DNA of 64,000 nt from Morella rubra (taxonomy: Eukaryota; Streptophyta; Magnoliopsida; Fagales; Myricaceae): assembly GCA_003952965.2 (NCBI GenBank), contig CM025851.1, positions 35,787,610 to 35,851,609 of the forward strand, given 5' to 3'. Shown here one piece after another: positions 25,401 to 37,240 of this stretch; positions within the stretch are counted from its first letter, which is position 1; each line of letters begins with the position of its first letter. The translations under genes were made by a program, and so were the position numbers. Under the pieces are notes generated by a model. That model made no database searches and was not told the DNA's origin. It worked only from the letters and a program-made list of their open reading frames with translations.

Positions 25401-28400
25401 GAGATATGTCTAGCACCATATGGGGTTCCCTGAAAATGAAACAGCAACATAATGAGGACAACTTTAAAAACATAGAAAAGATCCACAAATAGGAACTCAA
25501 CACCTACCATACCTCTAAGCGCATAAAAAGAAGGATCTGGAAAACAATAATTGGAACTTTCATAAAATGTCCACCAACGTCCCGCAGGTTGCACATTCCA
25601 CACCGGTGCCCATCTTCATCAGAAGAAACCACTAAGCCTCTATTCCAATCAAGAAATCTATTATTCATTGAAGATGAGCCGGATTCTCTAATGTTAGACC
25701 ACCTATGGATCGCTGGATTATACCACTTCGTGCAAATAAGAAAGGCAAAGCACTCTGCAATGCTGTAAATGATGAACAAGAATAATTTCAACAGGCAGAC
25801 AAAGAATATACCCTTATCACACGTTAGGCACAAATAAATTATACCCATAGTTTATAAACAAGTCCCACCAGCCTAGAGCAGCTATGTCACCTGCATTTAG
25901 TATTAGAGTATGTCAGGAAAAGAATGCATCGCAAAACATTTGTTTTTGCAGTCAACGAATACATATGTCAAGTAAGTGGCATGCGCATATAGAATATTAT
26001 TCATGTTATTTTCCAAATAGCTCAGTTGACACATACACAAAATTTTACATGTAAGCATACTACAGCCACTGTGCAAACCAGATACTGATGGCGTGTTTAG
26101 AGCCATGTGTCTTACAGACTCATCACTGATGGTTTTGAAAATTTTAGATCTCCAAATTGGAAACCACTAATACAGATGACATGGGCTGGAACCCAAACTT
26201 CACGCAGAGATTGTTTGAAACATGAACAATAATAGCATGGGATTGGGTTTGAAACAGAAACTAACTTGTATTGTAATTGACCAGTCATTTGGATGTTACA
26301 CTCATTTCCATTAGATACCTCTTTCTACTTTCCCTAAATCCATAAGTATATACTCAGCTCTTGTAGAGTCACAACATCATGTTGCAGTTATTTGTAATAG
26401 AAGTCATAATCAATTAATTGTTACATAAAAACCTTTAACAGATGCTTCGTTTTACAGTAAACCCAACATCCTGATTCTCCAACTCAGTGAACGGTTTCTA
26501 TCCATCTCCTTTAACCTTCCGTGCTACCCTTCGTATACGTATATGCATAACAAGGGCACTCGACCAATTTAAAGTTGTACATGTTCCATTCATATGTTGA
26601 ATAACTACATACCATATGCTTACTAATTTTCAATGGTCAACAGGATCAAGCACCTGAAGTTCGTGTCCCATATTGAGACCCATGTGGTAATTGTTTAGAT
26701 ATTTTAATGATCGCTATTATGTTCTTCTAGTAGTCAAAATTGGGTTTATTGACTATCCAAGTAAGCTCATGCCACAGTTTTCTGCTTTATTTTTTGGCAA
26801 GTTACCGATTGATATGACATAGTAATCCGATTTCAATCAAAATGAGAGCCTTCTGAATCATCGTGCAAGTGGGAATAACTTGTTCCAGAGCTGACTTCTT
26901 GACATATTAATTTGATCTCCAAATGGCATTAAGAAATAGTACTCAACCACGTCAGACAAGAAAGACATTCACTTTAGTCATTGGAACAAACAGTAGAGTA
27001 AATTTTGTGAAGATTGGTTTCTTTTAAACACCTACACAGGGACAGCTTGTCAAAACAACAAAGTGGATGCCTATACAGCTATACCATCAAAATGAACACC
27101 CAAAAAGAAATAATCATCGCTGTTAAGAAACAGACAAACTTACCACATATCTTTAGAAGAGTGAACGTTGTGGCGGCAATTAAGAAGACCATAGAAATTG
27201 CGACCCAGAAGTGCTAAACACCGAATATTTTCAATCTTAGAATTGTGAATATTAGGAACAAGAACACCAAAATCTTAAAATTATAACATAAACTACATAG
27301 AAAGAGAACTTGCTTTAATTGAGCGAGATAATGTCAGTATCTTGTCCCAAGCTGATGTGATCACGCATGAAATTAGGGAAAATAAAGGTTCAATCATGAC
27401 AATTCAGATTGTGAAATGGTAAGTTGCAAAAATGGGAAAGTATTTTTAAATCCAAAGAGCAAATACGTATATGATTTGTGGGTGTATAACAATAAACCTG
27501 GGTGCATGTTATAAGGCATCGAAAAGGACATAAATAACTTGATTTGGTTTTAGGTACCATATATTGGGCAGGTATGAGGTCTCAAGTAGGCTACAGTCCG
27601 CACCATAGTGGGACTATCTGATCCCTACCATCACGTAGTAAGGAAAAAGAAAAGACATATAGAGCCTCCCCGGGGGTGGGGAATTAGATTTCTATAAGAA
27701 ACCAGCAGGACAGGTTTTTACACCTCCAAATAGATAAGCAAACATCTAAGTGAATAGTGTCAAATGAATTATGAAACAATTCTTTAATAGAAAACATAAT
27801 AGCAGAACATACAGGAAGGGTCTCCCATATTGCTTCATCAGTCATAGTTTCTTCATCCCCCGGCATTAAAGCTCTACACATCCTATATACAAGGCAAACA
27901 TTACTCGCTTAAGTTATTCCATTTATTGGGAAACACAAAACCAAATTCTGAACAGTTCTAACGGACAAAAGCTTTTTCTTGAAACAAGCAATAAAATTCC
28001 TAGACTAGAGGTTAACCCAAATTGGGCAACTATGGAAAATGTACTGTCACCATTACTTAGCCTATGAGGAAGGACAAAAGTTGACAATGGCGGTGGTGGA
28101 TAATTAATCCTTTCTACATACATAAGACTTGTGATGTGGGTGAGTGAGATCAGGATCCTCTCCCATTTGCTCCCCGAATTGGTTGATTCGGTGAGACAAA
28201 GGCGTAACATGCATTGAATGTTGTTGGGCCCGCACTGCCAAACAATTAATACGAGAATCATTAAATGTTGTAGGGCTCATATGTTATGTATCTCTCTCCA
28301 AATTGAATCATCCGATTCGGACAGCAAATTGGAGAGGATCCTGTTTCGGATGCGTGTCTATGGCATTAATTAGGGTTTTAATATCAAACTTTCGTTTAAA

Positions 28401-30378
28401 TTGGACTGCACTGCTATTTTTTTTTTACTTATTTTATATAAGTAAAAAAAAAATAGCAGTGCCATGGAAAGATCATGCTATGGGGGAAAGTACCTGATGT
28501 TATCAATCAAAATCGCTATTTCAAATACCAACAAGGGTAGAAAGACAATCTTCAGGTTGACAGCTGCAACAAATTCAGTTTAGAAGAACATTATTGGTAG
28601 GGACTAAAAAGTAGAAGAAAGGATGACAAGCAAGAATCCTAGCCTACCAATCTTCAGGTAGACATTTGATGAAGTGCATTAAAGTTTCTTAATTAAAATT
28701 GAACAGAGAAACAGATGTGCCATCATCAGTTCAAGTGACCTTATTTGTCAGGGCTAACTTGTTGATGTTAATCAATACTAGAACAAGATATTTCGCCCAT
28801 TGGCCCCTATGCTTTCTGTATGTGATTATGTTATGTCAGATTTTCCATACCATAATTGTCCCCGAGATGTATACAAAGAAGTAGCTCAAAAGCAACAAGC
28901 AACGGCATCGCCATAATGGAGTGACAAGGTGCCCACTGTAACGAGAAGAAATGTTCAACTTTCTGTCACTATTTTCAATCAAATTATTGAATTCAGATTA
29001 TCAGCAAGAATAATATCATAAATCTCAACAAAGCTGACATGTCCCCAAAAAATTAGAGTCACTATCTCATACGTGGCGATCATGAGGCAGAGAAGGAGCA
29101 GGCAAGGAGAACCTGCCTCGTGCTACAAGTGCATGAAAGAGCCACAGAGGGGTAAATATGATCCTGCAGAATACAAACAAAACCAAACACCAATTAGCAA
29201 TACAAAATGAAAAACTTATAAAAACTCTTATCAACATCCACAAACAAGATATTGCAAGTGCATCCACCAAACAAAAAGAGAAGCTGTTCATAGGTGAACA
29301 TCAATGTCTTTAACCGTTAATATGACTATGTGTCACCATGAATATATAATGATGTGTGTGTCTCTTCCTTGGAATGACATTCCATCTTATCTCTTCCTCA
29401 AAAAGTTCATCTAATGGACATGCCTGCCCTCAACACAAATTTTTATTTAATAGCACATTTTTTGTTTGTAATTACCTAGAAAATTTGCTAGATTTTTGTG
29501 GCCACAGAATAGTTAGGGAAACACCATCACAAAAATCCCTCGCTATGTATATGGATTAGTTCAACTCGGCTAGGATTCAAAGCATGCAGAACACCACCTT
29601 GGTGGGGATCGAATGTGCATCCCAGACTCATATTTTGAGGTTTAGATCCAATTGTATTTAGCGTACATGAGTTTGTTATAGTTTCAGAAGGCCCCTACAA
29701 AACTGCTCAAGTAGCAGTTTCAGACCAACTTAAGCTAGCACACCCAATATGAAGAAACAGAGCTCTTTCCAGGACATTAGATCATATTTTCCACAATATT
29801 TTAGCAACAATCAGTCCAAACGAAATTTTAAGAGAAAAGTAAATACATCAAAATCTATGAAGTCAATGCAAGCAATTACGACACAACAATAAGAAATGAA
29901 ACATTTTTATACACAACCCACAAGTCTTCACCTGAAATTTTTCTGGGAACTAAATTCTCGAAAACATTTGATATACAGAATTTGAACCCAGCAAGGAAGC
30001 CAAAGAATAAATAACAAACTCACAAAACTGGGTATGTTCAGGTCTCCATAAAATGTACCAAAAAGAATAAAGAACAAGAAAAATGGGTTCTATCCAGAGA
30101 ACGCAAACAGGTTTCGAACTTCTAATAGCTGTCCCAAGAACTCAAATTCTCTTGCCTTTTCTTCCACTTTTCCAGCGGAAAAACTATAGCAAAGCAAATA
30201 TTCATCTAACAGAACAAAAATCAAACTTGACAGACAAAAGCAACGGAAAAAAAATTACGAACCACCACGAATAAGGCACGGCGTTTTGAAGCTTGAGCGC
30301 AAGCAAGAGAGTGAAGGAGAAGAGCAAGCCATGGGCCACAAGAGCCTGAAGGGACCTGGCCACCCTCCTCCAGGTCAT
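22450..30378 (-). CDS. TMEM185-type (Fragile-X-F-associated) membrane protein with C-terminal RING, 14 exons
   Basis: The protein resembles the Arabidopsis 'Transmembrane Fragile-X-F-associated protein' group (At1g73950 type), probably a membrane-bound E3 ubiquitin ligase whose substrates are unknown to me. Inferred exons from the 5' end are 30263-30378, 29073-29163, 28851-28935, 28494-28563, 27813-27882, 27144-27213, 25845-25890, 25513-25762, 25224-25429, 25010-25084, 24160-24220, 23950-24030, 22821-22900 and 22450-22528. All are GT-AG and phase-consistent, giving 459 aa. I start at 30378 (MTWRRVARSLQALVAHGLLF) because the family begins MSWRR; in-frame ATGs lie upstream to 30411. Hydrophobic segments follow, e.g. 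IIFTPLWLFHALVARG, LKIVFLPLLVFEIAILIDNI and VPIIVFQILLFM, with conserved MCRALMPGDEE and GWWSIDEGSREEQARLY. The C-terminal C3HC4 RING, about residues 412-447, has CRVC, LPCRH, LCSTC and CPIC, and ends EERLPVFDV. Confidence 0.93.
28151..28343. mobile_element. 193-bp MITE-like element in intron 4 of the RING gene
   Basis: The ends are a perfect 13-bp inverted repeat, CAGGATCCTCTCC at 28151-28163 and its complement at 28331-28343. Similarity continues imperfectly inward (ATTTGCT, CCGAAT). No ORF. I could not see a clear target-site duplication, so the superfamily is undetermined. Confidence 0.7.
28408..28462. repeat. Near-perfect 55-bp palindrome in intron 4 of the RING gene
   Basis: GCACTGCTATTTTTTTT is followed by a short loop containing ACTTATTTTATATAAGT and then by the complementary AAAAAAAATAGCAGTGC. 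The whole can fold into a single long hairpin 65 bp from the MITE-like element. Confidence 0.85.
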
Positions 30379-31248
30379 CACCCTCCTCCGGACCAACATT
30401 CCCAGAAGCAAAAATTACAGGAATTTCAGGAAATATACTCGCGCGGAACTGCAGCGGACGAGGAATCCCCTTTTTTAGAGTTTCAAGAGACCGATTACAG
30501 AACTAGAAGAAGAAGATACTGTTTAGGGACATCAACGTTTTTGTCTGTGACTTAGCTTTCAAGCCAAAGAAGGAATAAAAAAAAGCTCTCTAAAAAAAGT
30601 GCAATTGTTATTTGACAAAGATAAACGATAAATATCCGTCTAATTATTTTAATATTAGAACGTCATTAAATAAGCAATTATTAAGGTTAATAAGTTTCTA
30701 TAAATATATTCTTAATGCAGATTGCTGAGTGATGGAATGTATGTTGTTAAAATAAAATTATAATTAAGACTTTTAATAAGATAATAAACAGATCTGTAAA
30801 TATCTGAAACGGTGAGGGGGCATTGGGTAATTAAGGTCATGTAGGAACAAAGTAAAAGACGCACTCGCCCACAGAGTACGGGTAGTATCTCATTTTTATA
30901 AGATATTTTTGCGGGGTGGTTGGATTGAAACGGATAAAGTGCTGAATCTGAGTTGGATGGCGTTTCAGAGTCAAGAGGAAAAAGAGAGTGAAGAAGATCG
31001 GAAGATTTCAGGTCAGTGGGAGCAAAAAGTTTAGAAGGAGATTCTATCCAAACAAATCAAGATCTATGGATCTTAAATTATAGCAAAAATCTTTTCGTCC
31101 CCAATTTTTCAACCATTTCCAAATTGGAAAATTTTATATGAATCTCTTTTCTTTGTCTGGAGAGACTTTTGAACAGTTTTGCAGTACCTTTCTAATTATA
31201 AAATTGGAGGGAGCATCCAGCCGTGCACACAAATTTGTTGGTACAGAT

Positions 31249-31461
31249 TTTGGTTGTATTTGAGTGTTAAAATTTGGAGGAAGTTAAAATTTTAAAGTAT
31301 TAAAATTAATAAAAAAAATAAAAAGAGAAATAATTTGAATGTATTATTTATATTTATTAAAATAAAAAATAATAATTCGATGTAAAACAAAAATATTATA
31401 ATTATTTTATTATATTAAAATTTTAAAAAACTTAAAATTTTAATAAACAAACATACCCAAA
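31249..31461. mobile_element. AT-rich inverted-repeat (MITE-like) element
   Basis: The left end TTTGGTTGTATTTGAGTG, running on into TTAAAATTT, is the approximate reverse complement of the right end, which runs from AAAATTTTAATAAACAAACA to TACCCAAA. The interior is almost all A and T. Similar ends occur at 57831-58017. Confidence 0.6.
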
Positions 31462-31738
31462 GATTCATTATTTTTCTTTCTTTGAAATTGGCCCTTCCCA
31501 TAGTCACGCTGATAGCTATAGCTAAACAGTTTCAAGTCAGGTAAATTTTTGTTTCTGCTCGTGACACTGACACTTTCGAAACGGAAAAATTCGTACCGAT
31601 CCAGAACCCCAGCAAGAAACGGAAGCTTCCTTATCACTATAATTGGGCATGTCGCAATCCCAATATGATTCAGCCATGACAGACAGAGTCACAGAGGTAG
31701 GGCAAAGAAAATCAGTTTTTTTTTTTTTTCTAGAAGAA

Positions 31739-31880
31739 TAATCAGTTCAAGTACGTTGAGGACGTTCTTCCACTACTTTAAACAGGATGTCCGGTCAAGT
31801 ACGTTTAGTCTGGTAATTATAATCAGTTCAAGTACGTTGAGGATGTTCTTCCACGACTTTTAAACAGGATGTCCGGTCAA
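31739..31880. repeat. Two-copy direct repeat of about 60 bp
   Basis: The unit runs from ATCAGTTCAAGTACGTTGAG to CAGGATGTCCGGTCAA and occurs at about 31741-31798 and 31821-31880, separated by about 22 bp that itself begins with GTACGTT. Only a few bases differ. Confidence 0.9.
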
Positions 31881-32864
31881 TTTATGGTTATATCCCACAC
31901 AAACTATATAATTACCAGAAAAAGTTTTAAAAGTGGCTTTGAAGCGTTAGTAACAATTACTAGATTTTGCACTTAAAACATTAGAGGGAGCAACTCACTG
32001 AGATTCAAATCTTAACTATCAGATCAATCCCTTGCAATTCATGCAGTTTCACAATACCTACAACATTTACCATGAATTACAGAATAGGCAACTCTCTGCT
32101 GCATAATTAAATCTTTAAATTGTAGTCTTGTTGGGATTTATATTTGTAGATATGAGAGATCTTCTAGCCTATTCCCAAACTTACACCTATATTTATGAAA
32201 TACACAAGCTTGCATTTATAGGCTAGGTGATTAGGAAGCTTCAATTTAAATTTAACTTTTAAATATTTCTCTTACCAAAGAATAAATCTGTATATAATTT
32301 TTAAAATTCCTAGAATCTTTATTGGAATACATCTCTGATTATCCAATTTAATTAAAATTTATAATATGTGATGTGCGGCCAATACTTTAGTGGATATTAA
32401 TATCTTACATAAATTCCTTGACAAAATGTGAATTTAGTACGGGTACAAACATTGAACATGTTGCAAGAAATTTAGTTCGCGTCTTAATTTAAGAAAAAAA
32501 ATGAAATATGGGAAGAATACATTGAGAAGAAAAAAAAAAGATATATAGCAGAAAGAACAGAATTAAAAAGCAACCCGTACGGTCAAGATTTTCATTTTTA
32601 TTCATCTTTTTAATTGGAATGATTCCTCCCTTTTATGATTATTAATAATTTTTTTAATCTATGATTATTAATAATTGAAAATCTCCCAGTTGCACTCTGA
32701 TCTGTTGTCATTGGCTACCAGTTCACCACTCGGACCAATTTGCGGTAAGATTCCCCAAGTGAGTGTCTAAGAACAAGAAAGCTAAAGAAACAATAGTAAT
32801 TCAATCTATATACTTGGCACGAAGAATTCTTACAAAAATCTTTTTTACTAGCGTCCAAACAACA

Positions 32865-32938
32865 GGCCTATTAGCTCAGTTGGTTAGAGCGTCGTGCTAA
32901 TAACGCGAAGGTCGCAGGTTCGAGACCTGCATGGGCCA
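32865..32938 (+). tRNA. tRNA-Ile (anticodon AAU)
   Basis: A 74-nt cloverleaf. The acceptor stem pairs GGCCTAT with ATGGGCC, followed by discriminator A. The D arm includes TAGCTCAGTTGG (A box), the anticodon loop has CTAATAA with anticodon AAT, and the T arm includes GGTTCGAGACC (B box). There is no intron, and CCA is not encoded, as expected of a nuclear gene. A CAA motif (CCAAACAAC) lies just upstream and an 8-T run at about 32949-32956 fits a Pol III terminator. Confidence 0.97.
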
Positions 32939-34407
32939 GTTAACAACATTTTTTTTCATAATCCACTATGATAGAAACATCTTTGGGCCGAGTCCTGGCC
33001 CTAGCCAAAGCCCAAGTAAAAAGACACCTATGTTTCTTTCTGCGAGTATCAGCCCAAAGAACATAAAGAATATATCAGGCCCAGAGAAGAAATCTTCCTC
33101 ATCGGATTTTTTGAACATGGAAGTAATCCTATTAAAATGAAATAATTGCTCGAAACTAATTATATATAAGGAAAAATGGATAAACTGCAATTATACTAAA
33201 TAATGCCGAAACTCTCCTACGAAGAAGAGCTAAACATGATATATATATATATATATAATAACATCAAAACTGATGAAGATCAATTCATGCAATTCTCTAA
33301 TGGGGCGAGTAAGAACACAAAATGAATATGCATTCTCTTTTCCTATATAAGACGCATGCATCATTCATTATGCATGCAGTACTCCCACGACACACACATC
33401 ATGCATGGGAAATATATATACACATACATATACATCAAATATAAATATATGTACATGGGAATGTGTGTCTGTCATGTATGGATATATATACATGTGTTAA
33501 TCATAATGGTGATCCAGTACTCAAAGTAAAAAGAGATGCATGTCGTGCTGCCATTCATTTTCACTTTCAAAGTAATTTTTTTTATACATATTTTATATTT
33601 ATCCTGCCAAGCTGGCCTGACAGCAGTCAAAGCAATTTAAAATGCAGGCAGCTATGCATACATGGAGTGCCTAAGTACTCAAAACTCATACAATTAATAT
33701 ACATAAGAAATGCATGCAGGGGTTTCATTTATAATGCAGCAACTAATTATACATTAATAGGTCTCTTTATACCTTCTAGACAACCAAACGTACGCTTCAG
33801 AAAAGAAAACAGAAGAAGCAGGACATATATATCGTGACAATATTGTCTGATATTCATGCACATTCCTTAAATCAGACCAATATCAGTGAGTCTAGAGGCA
33901 CTAAACGTGCATGCCTCACTAGGGTTTTTTTTGTTTACTTTATGTATACTGCATATATTTTTCTGAAACCAGAGGTTGGTGGCCTGGGAGATCCTGTACG
34001 GATAGATGGAGGCAGAGGTGGGTGGTGGCCATGTGGGGACGAAGCACATGACGAGAACTATATCGTCACTATTCTTGTGAATGATTATACTTCCACAGTT
34101 CCACCAGTACTCTGAAGAGAGAGAGAGAGAGAGAGAGGCACGAGCAAACAAACAAAAACCAGACTGCATGTTTGAGTTCAAACCGGATCAGAGAGCTCAT
34201 GACACATTTTCTATGTTAGGATTTAATATAATGTTTCTCTCCCTACGAAAAAGATCCTTCGCAGTTATTTCCCTTCCTAACAAACCAAGCACATCGTCCC
34301 TCAGGCTCTCTCTTTCTCTCTGAGCGTGTGTCTCTGGGTGCAGTCCTGATCTGAACAACCGAACCAAAACACCAGAAGAACGGAAATCCCACCAAGGCAC
34401 CAACCAC

Positions 34408-34445
<38 letters not shown>

Positions 34446-34610
34446 ACTCACACACACTATTAAAGTATTAATATGTACTGTATTGATCTGTTCTTTGGTG
34501 GAAATACATAAAAAAAACACACCAAAAAACCACTCACACAAGAAAAAGCAAAAAAAAAAAAATGAAAAAAAGATCACAAGAACTGTAAACCCTTACTAAA
34601 TTAAAGCGGC
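32939..34610. other. Intergenic region with TATA and many RY motifs
   Basis: It contains a TA microsatellite (33240-33256), a TATA-like CCTATATAAG near 33343, many CATGCA/TGCATG (RY) motifs from 33283 to 33920 and GA and CT microsatellites (34115-34138, 34411-34443). The part from 34444 to 34610 is probably 3' UTR of the bHLH gene. None of the short ORFs here is convincing. Confidence 0.5.
34411..34443. repeat. CT microsatellite
   Basis: An uninterrupted run of about 16 CT units, roughly 170 bp beyond the bHLH stop codon. Confidence 0.95.
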
Positions 34611-36467
34611 CTAGTGTTCAAGGATACTGATATTAGTCCTTTGTCTTTTAACAGTACCTGAAGAAGACTCATCCCCGGCAGTCTTCTCCATCACTGCCTT
34701 AAGAGCTTCTTGAATTGAGCTTATACAATATTGCTGTTGTTGTTGCTGGTTTTGCTCTCCGCTACTACTCGAATCCTCTTCGCCGGCAATGAATAGAACG
34801 TTCTTTACACGTCCCCCCAATGTTGTAATCTCAGCTTTCAAAGTTCTTAAACGTAAAGCTTTCAATGTCTTGATAAGGTCAGGCAAGAGATCAGACCTGT
34901 CTTCACAGCAAAGTGAGGCTTTGATGACAAACCTACCGTCTTCATCGGCTGCATCAACCGTTAGCTCGTCCACTTCAGTGGGGACTGGATTTGTTTCCGC
35001 TATCAAAGAAGTCTGGCGCTTAAGTTCTTTGACGTGTTGGATAACTTCCGCCAACAATGAAGCTTTGTCCGTCTATTTATAAGAAACAAATAGCCAAAAG
35101 ACCAGAAAACGTATATAATCGAAGTTAGTGATTTTTGCATTAAACATCGAACTCAAAAGAAAATAGAAATGGAACATGTATATACACATGCACACAGGAC
35201 ATTCACAAATATATAAATGTGGTTCGAGTCCCTCGAAAGAAAAAAAGGCTAGGTTTGAAGTTTTTTTTCCCTTTGATCATTCAGAAATGGAAGTGGGATC
35301 TTAATGGTGGGGTTTTTGAAGGTAAAAAGGCATATGTAGGTGCATTTTGTGACTGACAGGGGAGCTAGTTTGTCTGGCTTTATTCTTTTGCATGCTGTGT
35401 CTTGGTTTGACTGATATCCGGCAACGAATTTCCATGGGAAGCTTTTCAACTGCTCCATGGTTCCTCTTTATCGTATCAGCCGAGCGACATTAACGCTCAT
35501 TCCCTTTTTTCGTTTTTTTCCTCTCCTCGGAACTAGCACAAGACTCAGAAGGAATAAGCCAAAAGAAAAACATCAATAACGAGGGATCATAACCAAATGT
35601 AAAGAAAAAAAACAAAAAGAATGTGACTACTCCTCATATCTAATGGTAGGTTTTGAAAACACATTACAGACCACCCTGGTAACTAGAATCTTAGGAAGAT
35701 CTATGCAAAGATCTTTGATTGAAAAACTTATTAAGTAGTTATGATACAAGACAAAAAGTGTTACAAGAAAAGTATAAAAGTATATGACACTCATAGAAAC
35801 TAAAACATGTTGTACGCGTGTTGATACATATCTATATTTTTTTGTCCCTTCGAATTTTATGACGATTAATTTTACTTACTTTGGTGGTGCTCGGTAATAA
35901 GCTGCGTAGCTTGGCAAGATGGTTATTGATTCTCTCTCTTCTTCTCCTCTCAGCCTCACTGTGACTCTTAGACGCTGCAAGAGCCTTGGCGTCCATGATT
36001 TCTTGCGCAGTCATCTTACCCAACTCGGCTTGAAGCCCGAAAGGAACTGAACCGGGTTGAACCACGGGCCCTAGAGCGTCCGATATGATTCGAAGATGGT
36101 CTGATGATGGACCATCATAAGCAAACTGTAAAGAAGGAGGTCTCCTGTTGAACAAACCGGCAAATGATGATGGTGGGGGTGGGACAAGAAATGCGTCGTG
36201 GTCTCGGACCGGGTTTGCTGCGAAGTGGGCCGGGTTGAATGCGTGGACCGGAGGTAGAGACCACGGCTGTAAGATGGGTGAAACTTCAGGGAAAATCAAT
36301 CCTCTTCCTCCTCCATATATGTCACTGTTTTGTTGCTGTTGATGTTGCTGCATCTGTTGGTGCTGTTGAAGAAACAACTGTTCTTGGAAGCTTTGTATGT
36401 TAATGTTATTAGCAGTTTGAGAACACTCTCCTTGATCTTCTTCTTTCTTCCCGCACATATCTCCCAC
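34611..36467 (-). CDS. bHLH30: bHLH transcription factor, TMO5-LIKE1/bHLH30 group, complete, two exons
   Basis: Members of this group (TMO5, T5L1) act in the nucleus as dimers with LONESOME HIGHWAY and promote periclinal divisions in vascular precursors via cytokinin synthesis. Exons are 35880-36467 and 34611-35072, GT-AG with phase 0, giving 349 aa. The start at 36467 reads MGDMCGKKEEDQGE; the Met at 36458 is equally plausible because relatives begin MC-Lys-Lys-Glu. The N-terminal part is Gln- and Pro-rich. The stretch LGPVVQPGSVPFGLQAELGK followed by MTAQEIMDAKALAASKS is a signature of the group. The basic region and first helix (HSEAERRRRERINNHLAKLR, from about residue 169) have the His-Glu-Arg pattern for E-box binding; the intron falls in the loop; helix 2 is TDKASLLAEVIQHVKELKRQ. 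The C-terminus, with RFVIKASLCCEDRSDLLPDL and GGRVKNVLFIAG, is ACT-like. Confidence 0.93.
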
Positions 36468-37240
36468 CCTCTGTTATTGTAACTAAGAACATACAACAAG
36501 TTACAAATCCAGAGCTTCTGGCTGGCTACGTATCCATCCCTTTCTTTCTGATTCAAATAGGAAGCGAAGAATTTAAAGAAAGAGGCAAGGAAGTTGGTCT
36601 GCACGTTCTCTAGAGATGAGAGTGAAAAGCTACAAAGAACGAATGCTAGAAAACAAAATAGGACAGACCTTCCTTGATATGTGATGGATGATCTCGGTCT
36701 TGCTCAGTCCTTCTCTATCTCTTACGAAGGTAGTAGAAGAAAAGGCCAAGGGCATAGACTTCTCTGAATCTCTCTCCCTTATATCTGTTTCACTTGGGTT
36801 GGTTTTTCCTGCCACAGCCTTTGTGGGGTGATGACCCTTTTTATCCTTTGCCTCAGCAAAGCTTTGCTTTTCCTTTGTGCTTTGTTGGTATCTTTTTGGT
36901 TCCTTTGTTTTTTTTGCTCTTCTGCACCCTCCCACCACTCTAAATATATAGAGCCTGTTGAGTACTGCTAGTCTCCTTTCCTTTCTTCATACGGCATTCT
37001 CTATCTATCCCTGTAGCTTTCAGGGTGGGGTATCGCCAGAAAGTAATATACCAAATATAAATTAAAATAACATATGTTTGTTGCTTTGCGATTGGTTCAA
37101 AGTGTATAATTACACTCTCTGAGCGCAGTTGGAGAGAGAGAAAGAGAAAGAGAGAGAGAGGAGATGGGAAACACAAGCACAAACAGAGTGAACACACAAC
37201 ACACAGATTGTCGACCGACCAAAGACCAAAAAGGCTGAGA
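36468..37240 (-). promoter_or_regulatory. Probable bHLH gene 5' leader and promoter
   Basis: On the minus strand a TATA-like CTATATATTTA lies at about 36942-36952, implying a leader of some 450 bp. The leader would contain short upstream ORFs (for example from 36938 and 36604), which often lower translation. A GA/CT-rich tract lies at 37130-37160. The transcription start is not verified. Confidence 0.4.

Larger units (their letters stand above)
30379..32864. other. Intergenic region, RING gene promoter side
   Basis: The proximal part (30379 to about 30600) should be the RING gene 5' UTR and promoter. The rest is AT-rich with no supported ORF. It includes an AT-rich inverted-repeat element at 31249-31461 and a 60-bp duplication at 31739-31880. 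Confidence 0.5.
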
